Of a stretch of DNA of 64,000 bases, positions 8,296 to 17,982 are shown piece by piece (position 1 is the first letter of the stretch; each line of letters begins with the position of its first letter). A program made the translations under genes and the position numbers. The stretch is from positions 62,001 through 126,000 of the forward strand of contig NZ_CP134991.1 in the NCBI RefSeq assembly GCF_039370165.1. The letters run 5' to 3'. This DNA comes from Buchnera aphidicola (Chaitoregma tattakana) (GTDB taxonomy: Bacteria; Pseudomonadota; Gammaproteobacteria; Enterobacterales; Enterobacteriaceae). Below the pieces are notes generated by a model. That model saw nothing but the letters and a program-made list of their open reading frames with translations, had not been told where the DNA came from and did no database searches.

Positions 8296-9246
8296 GTGAA
8301 TCAATTAGAACAATTGAAGAAGTATAGCATTGTTGTTGCAGATACTGGAAATGTAGGTTTAATAAAAGATTTTCTTCCACAGGATGCTACTACTAATCCT
8401 ACATTAATATTAAATTCAATAAAACTTCCATTTTATAAAAATTTAATACATAAATCTATAAAATATTCTAAAAAATTCTGTAAAACTTTTGAAGAAATAG
8501 TTTCTTTAGCTAGTAATAAAATATCTGTAGATATAGGAACAAACATTTTAAAAATTATCCCAGGTAGAGTTTCTACAGAAATAGATGCAAGAGTTTCTTT
8601 TAACAAAGATTTATGTATTTCTCATGCTAAAAGTATTATAAATATGTATAAAGAAAATGGAGTTAGAAAAAATAGAATATTAATAAAATTAGCATCTACT
8701 TGGGAAGCAATACAAGCAGCAAAAGAGTTAGAAAAAGAAAAAATCAATTGTAATTTAACACTTTTATTTTCTTTTTCTCAAGCTAAAGCTTGTGCTGAAG
8801 CTGGAGTATATTTAATATCACCTTTTGTAGGAAGAATATATGATTGGTATAAAAATAAAAATCTTATTAATAACACAGATATAAGTCAAGATCCTGGTGT
8901 AGTTTCTGTAAAAAAAATATTTAATTTTTATAAAAAATATTCTTATAAAACTATCGTTATGGCTGCAAGTTTTAGAAATACTTCACAAATATTAGAATTG
9001 TCTGGATGTGATTATCTAACAATATCACCAGTTTTGTTAAACAAATTGAAATCAAGTTCAGTAAAAGTAGAAAGAAAGTTATTCTTATCTGAGAAAACTA
9101 TGTTTCGTAAGAGTAGTATGTCAGAATCAAAATTTAGATTTCAACATAATGAAGATGCGATGGCATCAGAAAAATTGTCTGAAGGAATAAGACAGTTTGG
9201 AATAGATCAGAAAAAGATAGAAAATATTATTATTAAAAATATTTGA
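8296..9246 (+). CDS. talA: Transaldolase
   Basis: Non-oxidative pentose phosphate enzyme moving a dihydroxyacetone unit from sedoheptulose 7-phosphate to glyceraldehyde 3-phosphate. 316 residues. Schiff-base lysine in RILIKLASTW; other marks are VVADTGNVG, DATTNPTLIL, CNLTLLFSFSQA, SPFVGRIYDWY and MAASFRN. I chose the GTG at 8296: GGAG at 8283-8286 is a well-placed Shine-Dalgarno and the protein then starts MNQLEQLKKYS as in the family; a TTG in frame at 8281 would put the ribosome site inside the gene. talA and talB cannot be told apart with certainty. tktA follows 60 bases on. Confidence 0.94.
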   Translation: MNQLEQLKKYSIVVADTGNVGLIKDFLPQDATTNPTLILNSIKLPFYKNLIHKSIKYSKKFCKTFEEIVSLASNKISVDIGTNILKIIPGRVSTEIDARVSFNKDLCISHAKSIINMYKENGVRKNRILIKLASTWEAIQAAKELEKEKINCNLTLLFSFSQAKACAEAGVYLISPFVGRIYDWYKNKNLINNTDISQDPGVVSVKKIFNFYKKYSYKTIVMAASFRNTSQILELSGCDYLTISPVLLNKLKSSSVKVERKLFLSEKTMFRKSSMSESKFRFQHNEDAMASEKLSEGIRQFGIDQKKIENIIIKNI

Positions 9247-9306
9247 TTGTGTTATGGAATTTTATAAAAATATATATTTTAAATGTCAAAATATTTAGGA
9301 AATTTT

Positions 9307-11307
9307 ATGAAAACTAGATTATTATCTAATGCAATTAGAGCATTAAGTATAGATGCTATACAAAAAGCAAATTCAGGACATCCTGGAATGCCATTAGGTA
9401 TGGCTGATATTGCTGAAGTATTATGGAGAAAGTTTCTTAAACATAGTCCTACTAATCCTAATTGGAATAATAGAGATAGGTTTGTTTTGTCTAATGGTCA
9501 TGGATCGATGTTATTATATAGTTTATTGCATTTGAGTGGTTATGATTTATCTATAGAAGATATAAAAATGTTTAGACAAATGGGATCTAAAACTCCTGGG
9601 CATCCAGAAAAACATATAACACCTGGAGTGGAGGTTACCACGGGTCCTTTAGGTCAAGGGTTGGCTAACGCAGTAGGTATGGCTATATCAGAAAGTATTT
9701 TAAGTAATACTTTTAATAGAAAAAATTTTAAAATAATAGATCATTATACTTGGGTTTTTGTTGGTGATGGATGTCTTATGGAGGGAGTTTCTCATGAGTC
9801 TTGTTCCTTAGCGGGTCATCTTAAGTTAAATAAGCTAATAGTTTTTTATGATAAGAATAATATTTCTATAGATGGTAACGTAAAAGGATGGTTTACTGAA
9901 GACATAAAAAAAAGATTTGAGTCATATAATTGGAGAGTTATAGAAAATATAGATGGTCATAATAGAAATGATATAATTGCGTCTATAAAAGAGGCTAAAA
10001 TTAACAAAGAGAAACCTGTGTTAATAATATGTAACACTAAAATAGGTTTTGGATCTCCGAATAAAGAGAATTCTAGTGCATCTCATGGTTGCCCTTTAGG
10101 AATAGAAGAAGTTCGTTTAACTAAAAAAAATTTAAATTGGAAATATGATAATTTTATTATACCAAATAAAATATATAGTAAATGGAATTTTTCAAAAAAA
10201 GGTAAATTACTTGAAAACGATTGGAACAATATTGTTTCTAAGTATAAAATAGAATATCCTAGTTTATACAATGAATACATAAGAAGAATTAATAAACATC
10301 TTCCTAAAAATTTTTCTAAACTTATTTCTAATCATTTTTTTAATGTTTCTAAAAATATTTCTAACATTTCTACTAGACAAGCTTCTAAAAATACTCTTGA
10401 AGTTTTAGGGAAAGAAATACCAGAATTATTAGGGGGATCAGCAGATTTATCAGAGAGTAATTTAACTAAATGGTCAGGATCTCGACCAGTTACTGATTAT
10501 AAGAATGGAAACTATATAGATTATGGAGTACGTGAGTTTGGAATGACTGCTATTGCAAATGGAATTTTCCATCATGGAGGATTTATACCTTATACTTCTA
10601 CTTTTTTAATATTTATGGAATATGCTAGAAATGCAGTTAGAATGTCATCTTTAATGAATACACAACAAATTTTTGTTTATACACATGATTCAGTATGGTT
10701 AGGAGAAGATGGGCCGACTCATCAACCAATAGAGCAGTTATCTAGCTTGAGAATAATTCCTGGATTTAATGTATGGAGACCATGTGATGAACTAGAAACT
10801 ATTTCTGCATGGAAACATGCGATAGAAAGAACAAAAGGTCCATCAGCATTAATTTTATCTAGACAAAATTTGTGTTATGTAAAATCTAAAAACAAAAATG
10901 TACTTAGCAATATATTAAAAGGGGGATATATTATTAAAGATTTTTCTAATAACCCAAATTTTATTATAATTTCTTGTGGTTCTGAGTTAAATCTTGCATA
11001 CAAAGTGTGTAAAATTTTGAATGATAATAAAAAATATAGAATTAGATTAGTATCTATGCCATCCACAAATGTATTTGATTCTCAAGATATAAAATATAGA
11101 AACAAAATATTGCCTGCATATATAAAAAACAGAGTCTCTATAGAGGCTGGAATATCTGATTTTTGGTATAAATATATAGGATATGAAAATTTATCAATTG
11201 GAATAAACGAATTTGCATATTCTGCTCCTGAAAGTTCTTTGTCACAAAGGTTAGGTTTTAAAGAAAAAAAAATAGTTAGTAAAATAAAAAAATTTTTTAG
11301 AAAATAA
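9307..11307 (+). CDS. tktA: Transketolase
   Basis: Thiamine-diphosphate enzyme that makes erythrose 4-phosphate (for the aro pathway) and ribose 5-phosphate (for his and nucleotides). 666 residues, family length. Visible: KANSGHPGMPLG, SNGHGSML, VGDGCLMEG (diphosphate/Mg site), catalytic Glu in REFGMTAIANG, and EDGPTHQPIEQLSSLR. Start taken at 9307, preceded by AGGA at 9297-9300; an in-frame ATG at 9283 adds eight residues not in the family. Pairs functionally and by position with talA. Confidence 0.96.
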   Translation: MKTRLLSNAIRALSIDAIQKANSGHPGMPLGMADIAEVLWRKFLKHSPTNPNWNNRDRFVLSNGHGSMLLYSLLHLSGYDLSIEDIKMFRQMGSKTPGHPEKHITPGVEVTTGPLGQGLANAVGMAISESILSNTFNRKNFKIIDHYTWVFVGDGCLMEGVSHESCSLAGHLKLNKLIVFYDKNNISIDGNVKGWFTEDIKKRFESYNWRVIENIDGHNRNDIIASIKEAKINKEKPVLIICNTKIGFGSPNKENSSASHGCPLGIEEVRLTKKNLNWKYDNFIIPNKIYSKWNFSKKGKLLENDWNNIVSKYKIEYPSLYNEYIRRINKHLPKNFSKLISNHFFNVSKNISNISTRQASKNTLEVLGKEIPELLGGSADLSESNLTKWSGSRPVTDYKNGNYIDYGVREFGMTAIANGIFHHGGFIPYTSTFLIFMEYARNAVRMSSLMNTQQIFVYTHDSVWLGEDGPTHQPIEQLSSLRIIPGFNVWRPCDELETISAWKHAIERTKGPSALILSRQNLCYVKSKNKNVLSNILKGGYIIKDFSNNPNFIIISCGSELNLAYKVCKILNDNKKYRIRLVSMPSTNVFDSQDIKYRNKILPAYIKNRVSIEAGISDFWYKYIGYENLSIGINEFAYSAPESSLSQRLGFKEKKIVSKIKKFFRK

Positions 11308-11372
11308 TATTATTATTATTTATATTTTTTTTAATTGTTTTATAATAGTAAACTTTATTATTAGGAATACTA

Positions 11373-12512
11373 ATGTCTTTTTTTATTTTAAAACTTTTGA
11401 AAAAGTTAGTTTATGCTCCATCTATTAGTCCTGATGATATGGGGTGTCAAAAAATTATATCTAATGAATTATGTAAAATAGGATTTTCTATAGTTAATTT
11501 TGATATACAAGATACCAAAAATATGTGGGCTGAAATAGGTAATAGACAAGGAAAAACTATTAATTTTTTAGGTCATACAGATGTAGTTCCTCCTGGAGAT
11601 TTGTCTAAATGGAAGTTTAATCCATTTGTCCCTACTATTTATAAAAACAACATTTTTGGTAGAGGAGTTGTAGATATGAAAGGAGCTATATCTGCGTTCA
11701 TAGCATCTGTAAAAGAGTTTTTATATGAATACAGAAATAGTATGAATGGAAGAATTACTATTCTGTTAACTTCTGATGAAGAAGGAAGCGCAAAAAATGG
11801 AATTAAAAAAGTTGTGAACAAATTGATTAAAAAAAAAGAAAAAATAGACTACTGTATAGTAGGAGAGCCTACTAGTATAGATGTATTGGGAGATACAATA
11901 AAAAATGGTAGACGAGGATCTTTGCATGTATACATATATTTTATAGGTACAATAAGACACATTGCATATACTAAATTTTCTGAAAATTTAATACATAAAG
12001 CTTGTTTATTTATTAATGATTTAACTAAATTTAATTGGAATGAGAACATAAAAAATGCTGATGAAAGAACTGTTGTTCAAGTTTATAAAATATTTTCAGA
12101 TCCAGTAGTAGAAAATGTTATCTCAGATAGCTTATTTACAAAAATAAATTTCAGATTTAGTTATAAGACTAGTATAGAATTTATAAAATCTAGCGTCATA
12201 ATGTTATTAAAATTACACGATATAAAATATTCTATAAATTGGAAGTTATCTGGAAATTCTTTTATTACAAAAGATGGTAATCTTTTACAAGCTGTTAAAG
12301 ATACTATAAAATTTTTTAATAGAAAAGAGCCAAAAGTGTGTACTTCAGGGGGAACTTCAGATGGAAGATTTATTCATAAAATGAATTCTGAAATTATAGA
12401 ATTAGGGCTTATAAACAAGACTATACATAAGACTAATGAATTTTCAAAAATATCTGATTTAAAAAAGTTGAGTATAATTTATAAAGAAACGATTAAAAAA
12501 CTATTAACATAA
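11373..12512 (+). CDS. dapE: Succinyl-diaminopimelate desuccinylase
   Basis: Two-zinc M20 hydrolase giving LL-diaminopimelate, for lysine and peptidoglycan. 379 residues, against 375 in E. coli. Metal-ligand motifs are intact: GHTDVVPPGD, RGVVDMKGA, SDEEGSA, GEPTS, and the C-terminal SGGTSDGRF and HKTNEFSKI. The dimerisation-domain segment that is normally GHVAYP reads RHIAYT but keeps its histidine. An AGGA lies seven bases before the ATG. Strong terminator at 12593-12627 before convergent dapA, another lysine-pathway gene. Confidence 0.95.
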   Translation: MSFFILKLLKKLVYAPSISPDDMGCQKIISNELCKIGFSIVNFDIQDTKNMWAEIGNRQGKTINFLGHTDVVPPGDLSKWKFNPFVPTIYKNNIFGRGVVDMKGAISAFIASVKEFLYEYRNSMNGRITILLTSDEEGSAKNGIKKVVNKLIKKKEKIDYCIVGEPTSIDVLGDTIKNGRRGSLHVYIYFIGTIRHIAYTKFSENLIHKACLFINDLTKFNWNENIKNADERTVVQVYKIFSDPVVENVISDSLFTKINFRFSYKTSIEFIKSSVIMLLKLHDIKYSINWKLSGNSFITKDGNLLQAVKDTIKFFNRKEPKVCTSGGTSDGRFIHKMNSEIIELGLINKTIHKTNEFSKISDLKKLSIIYKETIKKLLT

Positions 12513-12592
12513 CTTTTATATAAAAATAGAAAATATTTATGTTTATTTTTTGTATTTTATCTTTTATAAACTTTTTAATATGATTATTTTCT

Positions 12593-12627
12593 AATACACA
12601 GAGTATTAATTTGATACTCTGTGTATT
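12593..12627. terminator. Strong bidirectional terminator between dapE and dapA
   Basis: Perfect 14-bp stem AATACACAGAGTAT (12593-12606) and ATACTCTGTGTATT (12614-12627), 7-base loop, followed by a T run on the plus strand and preceded by an A-containing stretch for the minus strand. Unusually G+C rich for this sequence, and placed between convergent genes, as expected of a shared Rho-independent terminator. Confidence 0.85.
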
Positions 12628-12679
12628 TTTTTTAAGAAAATATTTTTACTTTAAAAATCATATTTTAAAAAAAATATTT

Positions 12680-13579
12680 TTAAAAGATATCATATTGTTT
12701 ACAATTTTTATATTTATTTTCTAACAAGATATTAAAAAGGTTTATGTTTTTTTTAGATAATTTTGTTAAAGGTAATCTTATCTTATTGCAATTAATTAAT
12801 CCAATTTTTTTAGCTAACCATTTTATTGGTATTGGGTTAGTTTCTATAAATAACATTTTATTTAATGCGCTCAACTTATGATGTATTTTTCTAGCTTTTT
12901 TAAAATTATTATTTATTGCATATTTACACATTTTAGACATTTGGTAAGGATTTATATTAGCTGTTACTGATATTACAGCTTTTCCTCCTAATTTAATAAA
13001 ATCTAATGCTGTAATGTCATCTCCGCTAATTAATAAAAAATTTTTATTCACAAATGATTTTATACTATTTACTCTGGATAAGTCTCCACTTGCTTCTTTT
13101 ATTCCTATTATATTTTCTATTTTAGAAAGCTTTATAACAGTTTCAGACAATAAATCTGATCCAGTTCGTTGCGGTATGTTATATAGTATTTGTGGAATAT
13201 TAGTATTCTCTGAAATTTTTTTAAAATGCTTAAACATTCCTTCTTGTGTTGGTTTATTATAGTATGGAACTACACTTAAGCATGCAGATATTCCAGAATT
13301 CTCTAATTTTTTTGTTAATTCTATTGATTCACTTGTAGAATTCGATCCTGTTCCAGCTATTATAGGTATTTTTTTTTTTGCGTACTTTACTGTTTTTATA
13401 ATTACATTATAGTGTTCATCTTGAGTAAGAGTTGCAGATTCACCAGTAGTACCAACAGATACTATAGCTTTAGTATTGTTTTTAATATGGTAATTTACTA
13501 GTTTTTTTAGGTCTTTATAGCAAATATCTCCATTAATTTTCATAGGAGTTATTAAGGCAACAATGCTTCCATTAAACAT
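12680..13579 (-). CDS. dapA: 4-hydroxy-tetrahydrodipicolinate synthase
   Basis: First committed step of lysine/diaminopimelate synthesis: pyruvate plus aspartate semialdehyde. 299 residues, against 292. Schiff-base lysine in GIKEASGD; catalytic tyrosine in LYNIPQRTG; GTTGESATL phosphate-binding loop; PYYNKPTQEG. In the lysine feedback site the residue equivalent to E. coli His53 reads Gln (LTQDEH), while the Glu of the NSTSES segment is kept, so feedback may be changed. The C-terminus runs a few residues longer than usual. Confidence 0.95.
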   Translation of the reverse strand: MFNGSIVALITPMKINGDICYKDLKKLVNYHIKNNTKAIVSVGTTGESATLTQDEHYNVIIKTVKYAKKKIPIIAGTGSNSTSESIELTKKLENSGISACLSVVPYYNKPTQEGMFKHFKKISENTNIPQILYNIPQRTGSDLLSETVIKLSKIENIIGIKEASGDLSRVNSIKSFVNKNFLLISGDDITALDFIKLGGKAVISVTANINPYQMSKMCKYAINNNFKKARKIHHKLSALNKMLFIETNPIPIKWLAKKIGLINCNKIRLPLTKLSKKNINLFNILLENKYKNCKQYDIF

Positions 13580-13753
13580 ATAAATTCTCTCTTTCAGCAG
13601 AACATATTTTTATGAAAAAAATGTAGTTTTAAATATATTTAAGATGTTTTAAATAGCGATTTATACTATTTTGTATAAGTTTAATACAATTTTTGGATAT
13701 TAATATAATAAAATACGTACATTATTTAAAAATATTATGAAAATATGTTCTTT

Positions 13754-14815
13754 TTATTTACTACATTGTGCTGTATTTCTTAATACGTGATCCATTATAA
13801 CAATTGCTATCATAGCTTCTGCTATTGGAACAGCTCTAATTCCTACACATGGATCGTGTCTTCCTTTAACTATTATATTAGTATTTTGATTATGTTTGTT
13901 TATAGTTTTACCACTTATTTTAATACTAGATGTTGGTTTTAATGATATTGTTGTTATGATATTTTCTCCATTGCTAATTCCCCCTAAAATTCCTCCTGCA
14001 TGATTAGATTTAAATCCATTTTTGCACATTTCGTCTCTATTATATGAGCCTTTTTGAAATGATACTTTAGAACCATCTCCTATTTCTACTGATTTAACAG
14101 CATTTATACCCATTAAAGCATGTGATAAGTCTGCATCTAATTTGTCAAATACTGGCTGACCTAACCCAGCTGGAACGTTTTCGGAGATTATTGTTATTTT
14201 GGCTCCAATAGAATTTCCTTCTTTTTTTATATTTTTTATAATAGTTTTAATTTTATCAATTTTATTTGGATCTCCACAAAAAAATGGGTTTTTTTCAACA
14301 GTTTTCCAATCTTTAATATTGCAGGACAATTCTCCTATTTGTTTTAAATATCCTCTTATTTTAATGTTATGTTTTATAGATAGATATTTTTTTGCAAACG
14401 CTCCAGCTGCAACTCTCATACACGTTTCTCTAGCAGAAGATCTCCCTCCTCCTCTATAATCTCTAATTCCATATTTTTTTTGATATGTATAATCTGCATG
14501 TCCTGGTCTATATATATTTTTTATTGAATCATAATCTTTTTCTCTTTGATCTTTGTTATATATAATTAGACCTATGCTAGTACCTGTAGTTTTACCATTC
14601 AGCATTCCTGAAAGTATTTTAATTTTATCTTTTTCTTGTCTTTGAGTAGTATATCTTGAACTACCTGGTCTCCTTCTATTTAATTCAGATTGTATATATT
14701 TTTCTGAAATTTTTATTCTTGGAGGCATTCCATCTATTATGCATCCTAAAGAATGACCATGGGATTCTCCATATGTTGTAACGCAAAATATTTTTCCTAT
14801 TGTATTTCCAGACAT
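13754..14815 (-). CDS. aroC: Chorismate synthase
   Basis: Converts EPSP to chorismate with reduced FMN, the last common step to Phe, Tyr and Trp. 353 residues. Signatures: [41 protein letters not shown], and the C-terminal [19 protein letters not shown]. Start placed at 14815 because the protein then begins MSGNTIG as in the family and GAGTG lies just upstream; the frame extends four codons further. Divergent from smrB across 176 bases. Confidence 0.96.
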   Translation of the reverse strand: MSGNTIGKIFCVTTYGESHGHSLGCIIDGMPPRIKISEKYIQSELNRRRPGSSRYTTQRQEKDKIKILSGMLNGKTTGTSIGLIIYNKDQREKDYDSIKNIYRPGHADYTYQKKYGIRDYRGGGRSSARETCMRVAAGAFAKKYLSIKHNIKIRGYLKQIGELSCNIKDWKTVEKNPFFCGDPNKIDKIKTIIKNIKKEGNSIGAKITIISENVPAGLGQPVFDKLDADLSHALMGINAVKSVEIGDGSKVSFQKGSYNRDEMCKNGFKSNHAGGILGGISNGENIITTISLKPTSSIKISGKTINKHNQNTNIIVKGRHDPCVGIRAVPIAEAMIAIVIMDHVLRNTAQCSK

Positions 14816-14991
14816 TATCACTCTCATTAAATATGTTTAACATAAATTTATTTAGATATTATATACATAATTTGTTAGTTTAAGTAATTTTTTTATTTTA
14901 TAAAAAATATATATTTTTTATGTAAAATACTTTTATAATTGTAATATTATATAATTAACCAATTATTTTTTATTATATCTTTAAGAAATCT

Positions 14992-15516
14992 ATGAGTTCA
15001 AAAAAGTTTATTTCTTCAAATGATTTATGTCTTTTTAGAAAATCGTTTGTAAACATTAAAAAAGTAGTTCAAGATAATATTTTTTATCATAAAAAAATGG
15101 TTTTTCATAAAAAAAAAATTGATAAGAAAAAATGTTTTGAAAAAGATTTTCATAAACATTTCTTCTCTGATGGGAAGTTGAATGTAAATCTATCATACAA
15201 ACCAATTAGATATGTGAGGTCAAATCGTTTTATAAAAAAATTAAAAGAGCTTAAAATAGGAAATTTTTTTCCCGAAATTATTTTAGACGTTCATGGTATG
15301 AATATATTAGAAACTAAGATGGAATTAGCTAATTTATTTACTATTTGTTATAAAAAAAAAATTTCTTACATAAGTATAATTCATGGTCATGGGAAAGAAA
15401 TCCTAAAAGACAAGATACCTTTGTGGCTTTCTAACCATCCAGATATTGTTGCTTTTCATGAATCTCCAAGATTTTTTGGCAAAAGTGCATCTATTTTTGT
15501 AATAATAGAAATTTAG
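14992..15516 (+). CDS. smrB: SmrB ribosome-rescue endonuclease (formerly YfcN)
   Basis: 174 residues, against 183 in E. coli. The C-terminal Smr domain (about residues 95-174) shows LDVHGMNILETKMEL (usually DLHGL), IHGHGKEILKDKIPLWL and FHESPRFFGKSASIFVIIEI. In E. coli SmrB cleaves mRNA between collided ribosomes. The N-terminal half is a Lys-rich tail as in the family. In E. coli the gene neighbours aroC, and here it is divergent from aroC, supporting orthology. Retention of collision rescue fits a genome with many homopolymer runs, which is inference. Confidence 0.9.
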   Translation: MSSKKFISSNDLCLFRKSFVNIKKVVQDNIFYHKKMVFHKKKIDKKKCFEKDFHKHFFSDGKLNVNLSYKPIRYVRSNRFIKKLKELKIGNFFPEIILDVHGMNILETKMELANLFTICYKKKISYISIIHGHGKEILKDKIPLWLSNHPDIVAFHESPRFFGKSASIFVIIEI

Positions 15517-15524
15517 TATAATAA

Positions 15525-15542
15525 TGTAATAAAGTTATTACA
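15525..15542 (+). terminator. Possible weak terminator after smrB
   Basis: TGTAATAA (15525-15532) and TTATTACA (15535-15542) are complementary; with a realistic loop this leaves a 6-bp stem, followed by a T-rich stretch. Ten bases after the smrB stop. All A/T except one pair, so weakly supported. Confidence 0.3.
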
Positions 15543-15734
15543 ATTGTTTTTATTTAAATTTTTATAAATATATCTTTATTATGTTATAACTATTTTTAAA
15601 AAAAATATTGTGAAACTGTTTATATATTGTCTTATAAAAAATTATAGTATATTTAAGAACATTATGAATACTTAGAAAGATTTTAAACTTTTATAAATAT
15701 TTAAATTTTTTAATTTTAAAATGAGGATTTTCAA

Positions 15735-16631
15735 ATGTATGATAAAAAGTTAAAGATAGCTATACAAAAATCTGGAAGATTGAGTAAAGATTCCAGAAAA
15801 TTGTTACACAATTGTGATATAAAAGTTAATTTTCAAAAGAATAAATTAATATCTTTTTCGGAAAACATGCCAATTGATGTTATGTGTGTTCGTGATGATG
15901 ATATACCAGGTTTAGTGATAGATGGAATAGTAGATTTGGGTATTGTTGGAAGAAATGTTTTGGAAGAAGAGGTGTTAAAGAGAACATTCAAACTTGAAAA
16001 AATTTCTTTTAAAATATTGAAACATTTAGATTTTGGTGTTTGTAGATTATCTATAGGTATACCTACAGAAAAGAAATATAGTGGTATATCATGTTTAAAT
16101 AAATTGAGAATAGCTACTTCTTATCCTTATATATTAAAAAAATATTTTGATAAGAAAAATATATCTTTTAAACTATGCAAGTTAAATGGATCTGTAGAAG
16201 TAGCTATTCGAGCTGGGTTAGCTGATGCTATTTTTGATTTAGTATCTACAGGTGAAGCTTTAGTTTCTAATGGATTAAAAGAGGTTAAAGTAATACATAA
16301 TTCGAGCGCTTGTATTATATCAAATGGTTATAATACAAGTGTATTTAAAAGAGATATAGTCAATACATTTATATCTAGGATAAATGGTGTTGTAAAAGCT
16401 AGAGAATCTAAATATATTATGTTAAGAATATCTGCGTCTAAAATTAATGATGTAGTTAGACTATTTCCCTTTTCTTCTAAACCTACTATATATCAGTTAT
16501 CTGGAAAAAATAGTATAGTTGCTATTCATATTGTAAGTAGAGAGTCAATATTTTGGAAAACTATGGAAAAATTAAAAAATCTTGGAGCTAAATCTATATT
16601 AGTGCTTCCTATTGAAAAAATGCTGGAGTAA
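15735..16631 (+). CDS. hisG: ATP phosphoribosyltransferase
   Basis: First and feedback-controlled step of histidine synthesis: ATP plus PRPP to phosphoribosyl-ATP. 298 residues, long-form HisG with the C-terminal regulatory domain. Markers: AIQKSGRLSKDSR, VRDDDIPGLVIDGIVDLGIVG, LNGSVEVAIRAGLADAIFDL, ARESKYIM, and the end EKLKNLGAKSILVLPIEKMLE. GAGG at 15722-15725 precedes the ATG. The 218 bases upstream contain no open frame rich in His codons, so no hisL-type attenuation leader is seen. Confidence 0.97.
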   Translation: MYDKKLKIAIQKSGRLSKDSRKLLHNCDIKVNFQKNKLISFSENMPIDVMCVRDDDIPGLVIDGIVDLGIVGRNVLEEEVLKRTFKLEKISFKILKHLDFGVCRLSIGIPTEKKYSGISCLNKLRIATSYPYILKKYFDKKNISFKLCKLNGSVEVAIRAGLADAIFDLVSTGEALVSNGLKEVKVIHNSSACIISNGYNTSVFKRDIVNTFISRINGVVKARESKYIMLRISASKINDVVRLFPFSSKPTIYQLSGKNSIVAIHIVSRESIFWKTMEKLKNLGAKSILVLPIEKMLE

Positions 16632-16638
16632 TTTATTA

Positions 16639-17982
16639 ATGAATATTGATATAAATATATACTATTGGGATAAGATGAGTGATTTAGAAAAAAAAAATGT
16701 TTTAGTTAGGCCTTCTTTTTCATATTCTAAAAAGGTTAAAAGAGATGTTAAAAAAATTTTAAATAATGTAAAAAAATCTGGAGATTTAGCAGTACATAAA
16801 TACAACTTTTTATTAGATAAAATTAAATTGACTGAAATAAAGATAAATTGTGATAAAATTAAAGAAGAAGATATTTTAGTAAGCAAAATGTTTAAAAAAT
16901 CTATTTTACATGCTAAAAAAAATATAGAAAAATTTCATAATTTACAAAAAAGGTATAAAAAAACATCTATTTTAATAGAACATGGAATTAATTGTAGATA
17001 TATAGAAAAGCCAATATCTAATGTTGGAATTTATATACCAAAGGGAGTTAGATCAAATCTGTTTTCTACAATGTTAATGCTGTGTATACCAGCTAAAATT
17101 GCAGGATGTAAAAACATAGTTGTTTGTTCACCTCCTAGTATTAGTAACGAGTTATTATATACTGCTAAAATTTGTAATATTAAAAATGTATTTCAAGTTG
17201 GAGGTGCACAAGCAATTGCAGCTATGGCTTTTGGAACTAATTCTATCGCAAAAGTAGATAAAATTTTTGGTCCTGGCAATTTTTATGTTACAGAAGCTAA
17301 AAATCAAGTTAGTAAAATGAATTTAGGAGTAAGTATTGATATGTTAGCAGGTCCGTCTGAACTAGTTATAATTGCAGATAAGTATTCTAATGCAGGATTT
17401 ATAGCTTCTGATCTAATAGCACAATTAGAACATGGAAAAGATTCTCATACTATTCTTTTATCAAATAGTATTAGTCTTATTAAAAAAGTTTATAAAGAAA
17501 TTAATTTACAAATATTGGATTTACCAAGGAAGGCTATTGTCAAAGCATCTTTATTAAATAGTAAGTTTATTTTTTCAAAAGATTTGCTGAAATGTATACA
17601 TATTTCTAATATTTATGCTCCTGAGCATTTATCTATATATTCTGAAAATTATAATGTTTTATTAAAGTATGTAGAAAATGCTGGTTCTATATTTTTAGGG
17701 TCTTGGTCGGCTGTAGCTATTGGAGATTATTGTTCTGGCACAAATCATGTTTTACCTACATATGGATACGCTTCTTCTGTTTCTGGGATTGGATTGAAAG
17801 ATTTTATAAAAAATATTACAATTCAAGAATTAACATGTAAAGGATTTTTAAAAGTTTCTAATACTGTAGAAATTTTGTCTAATTCAGAAGGTCTAGATGG
17901 TCATGAAAGGTCTATTAAAATTCGAAATAAATATTTAAAGGAAACCAAAAATTTTGAACTTCAAAAAACTAGTAAAATTTGA
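16639..17982 (+). CDS. hisD: Histidinol dehydrogenase
   Basis: Last two steps of histidine synthesis: histidinol to histidine with two NAD. 447 residues, against 434. Zinc ligands and active-site motifs are present: QLEHGKDSH, YAPEHLSIY, SGTNHVLPT and LDGHERSIK; also GGAQAIAAMAFGT and FGPGNFYVTEAK. Start set at 16639; GGAG at 16624-16627 inside the end of hisG is its Shine-Dalgarno, and the longer frame adds nine unrelated residues. Seven bases after hisG. Its 3' end overlaps hisC by 29 bases. Confidence 0.96.
   Translation: MNIDINIYYWDKMSDLEKKNVLVRPSFSYSKKVKRDVKKILNNVKKSGDLAVHKYNFLLDKIKLTEIKINCDKIKEEDILVSKMFKKSILHAKKNIEKFHNLQKRYKKTSILIEHGINCRYIEKPISNVGIYIPKGVRSNLFSTMLMLCIPAKIAGCKNIVVCSPPSISNELLYTAKICNIKNVFQVGGAQAIAAMAFGTNSIAKVDKIFGPGNFYVTEAKNQVSKMNLGVSIDMLAGPSELVIIADKYSNAGFIASDLIAQLEHGKDSHTILLSNSISLIKKVYKEINLQILDLPRKAIVKASLLNSKFIFSKDLLKCIHISNIYAPEHLSIYSENYNVLLKYVENAGSIFLGSWSAVAIGDYCSGTNHVLPTYGYASSVSGIGLKDFIKNITIQELTCKGFLKVSNTVEILSNSEGLDGHERSIKIRNKYLKETKNFELQKTSKI

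Noticed and set aside
12680..13579. DapA as N-acetylneuraminate lyase or another family member
   Set aside because: The TGESATL, YNIPQRTG and KEASGD motifs and length fit DapA, and the neighbourhood with dapE agrees.
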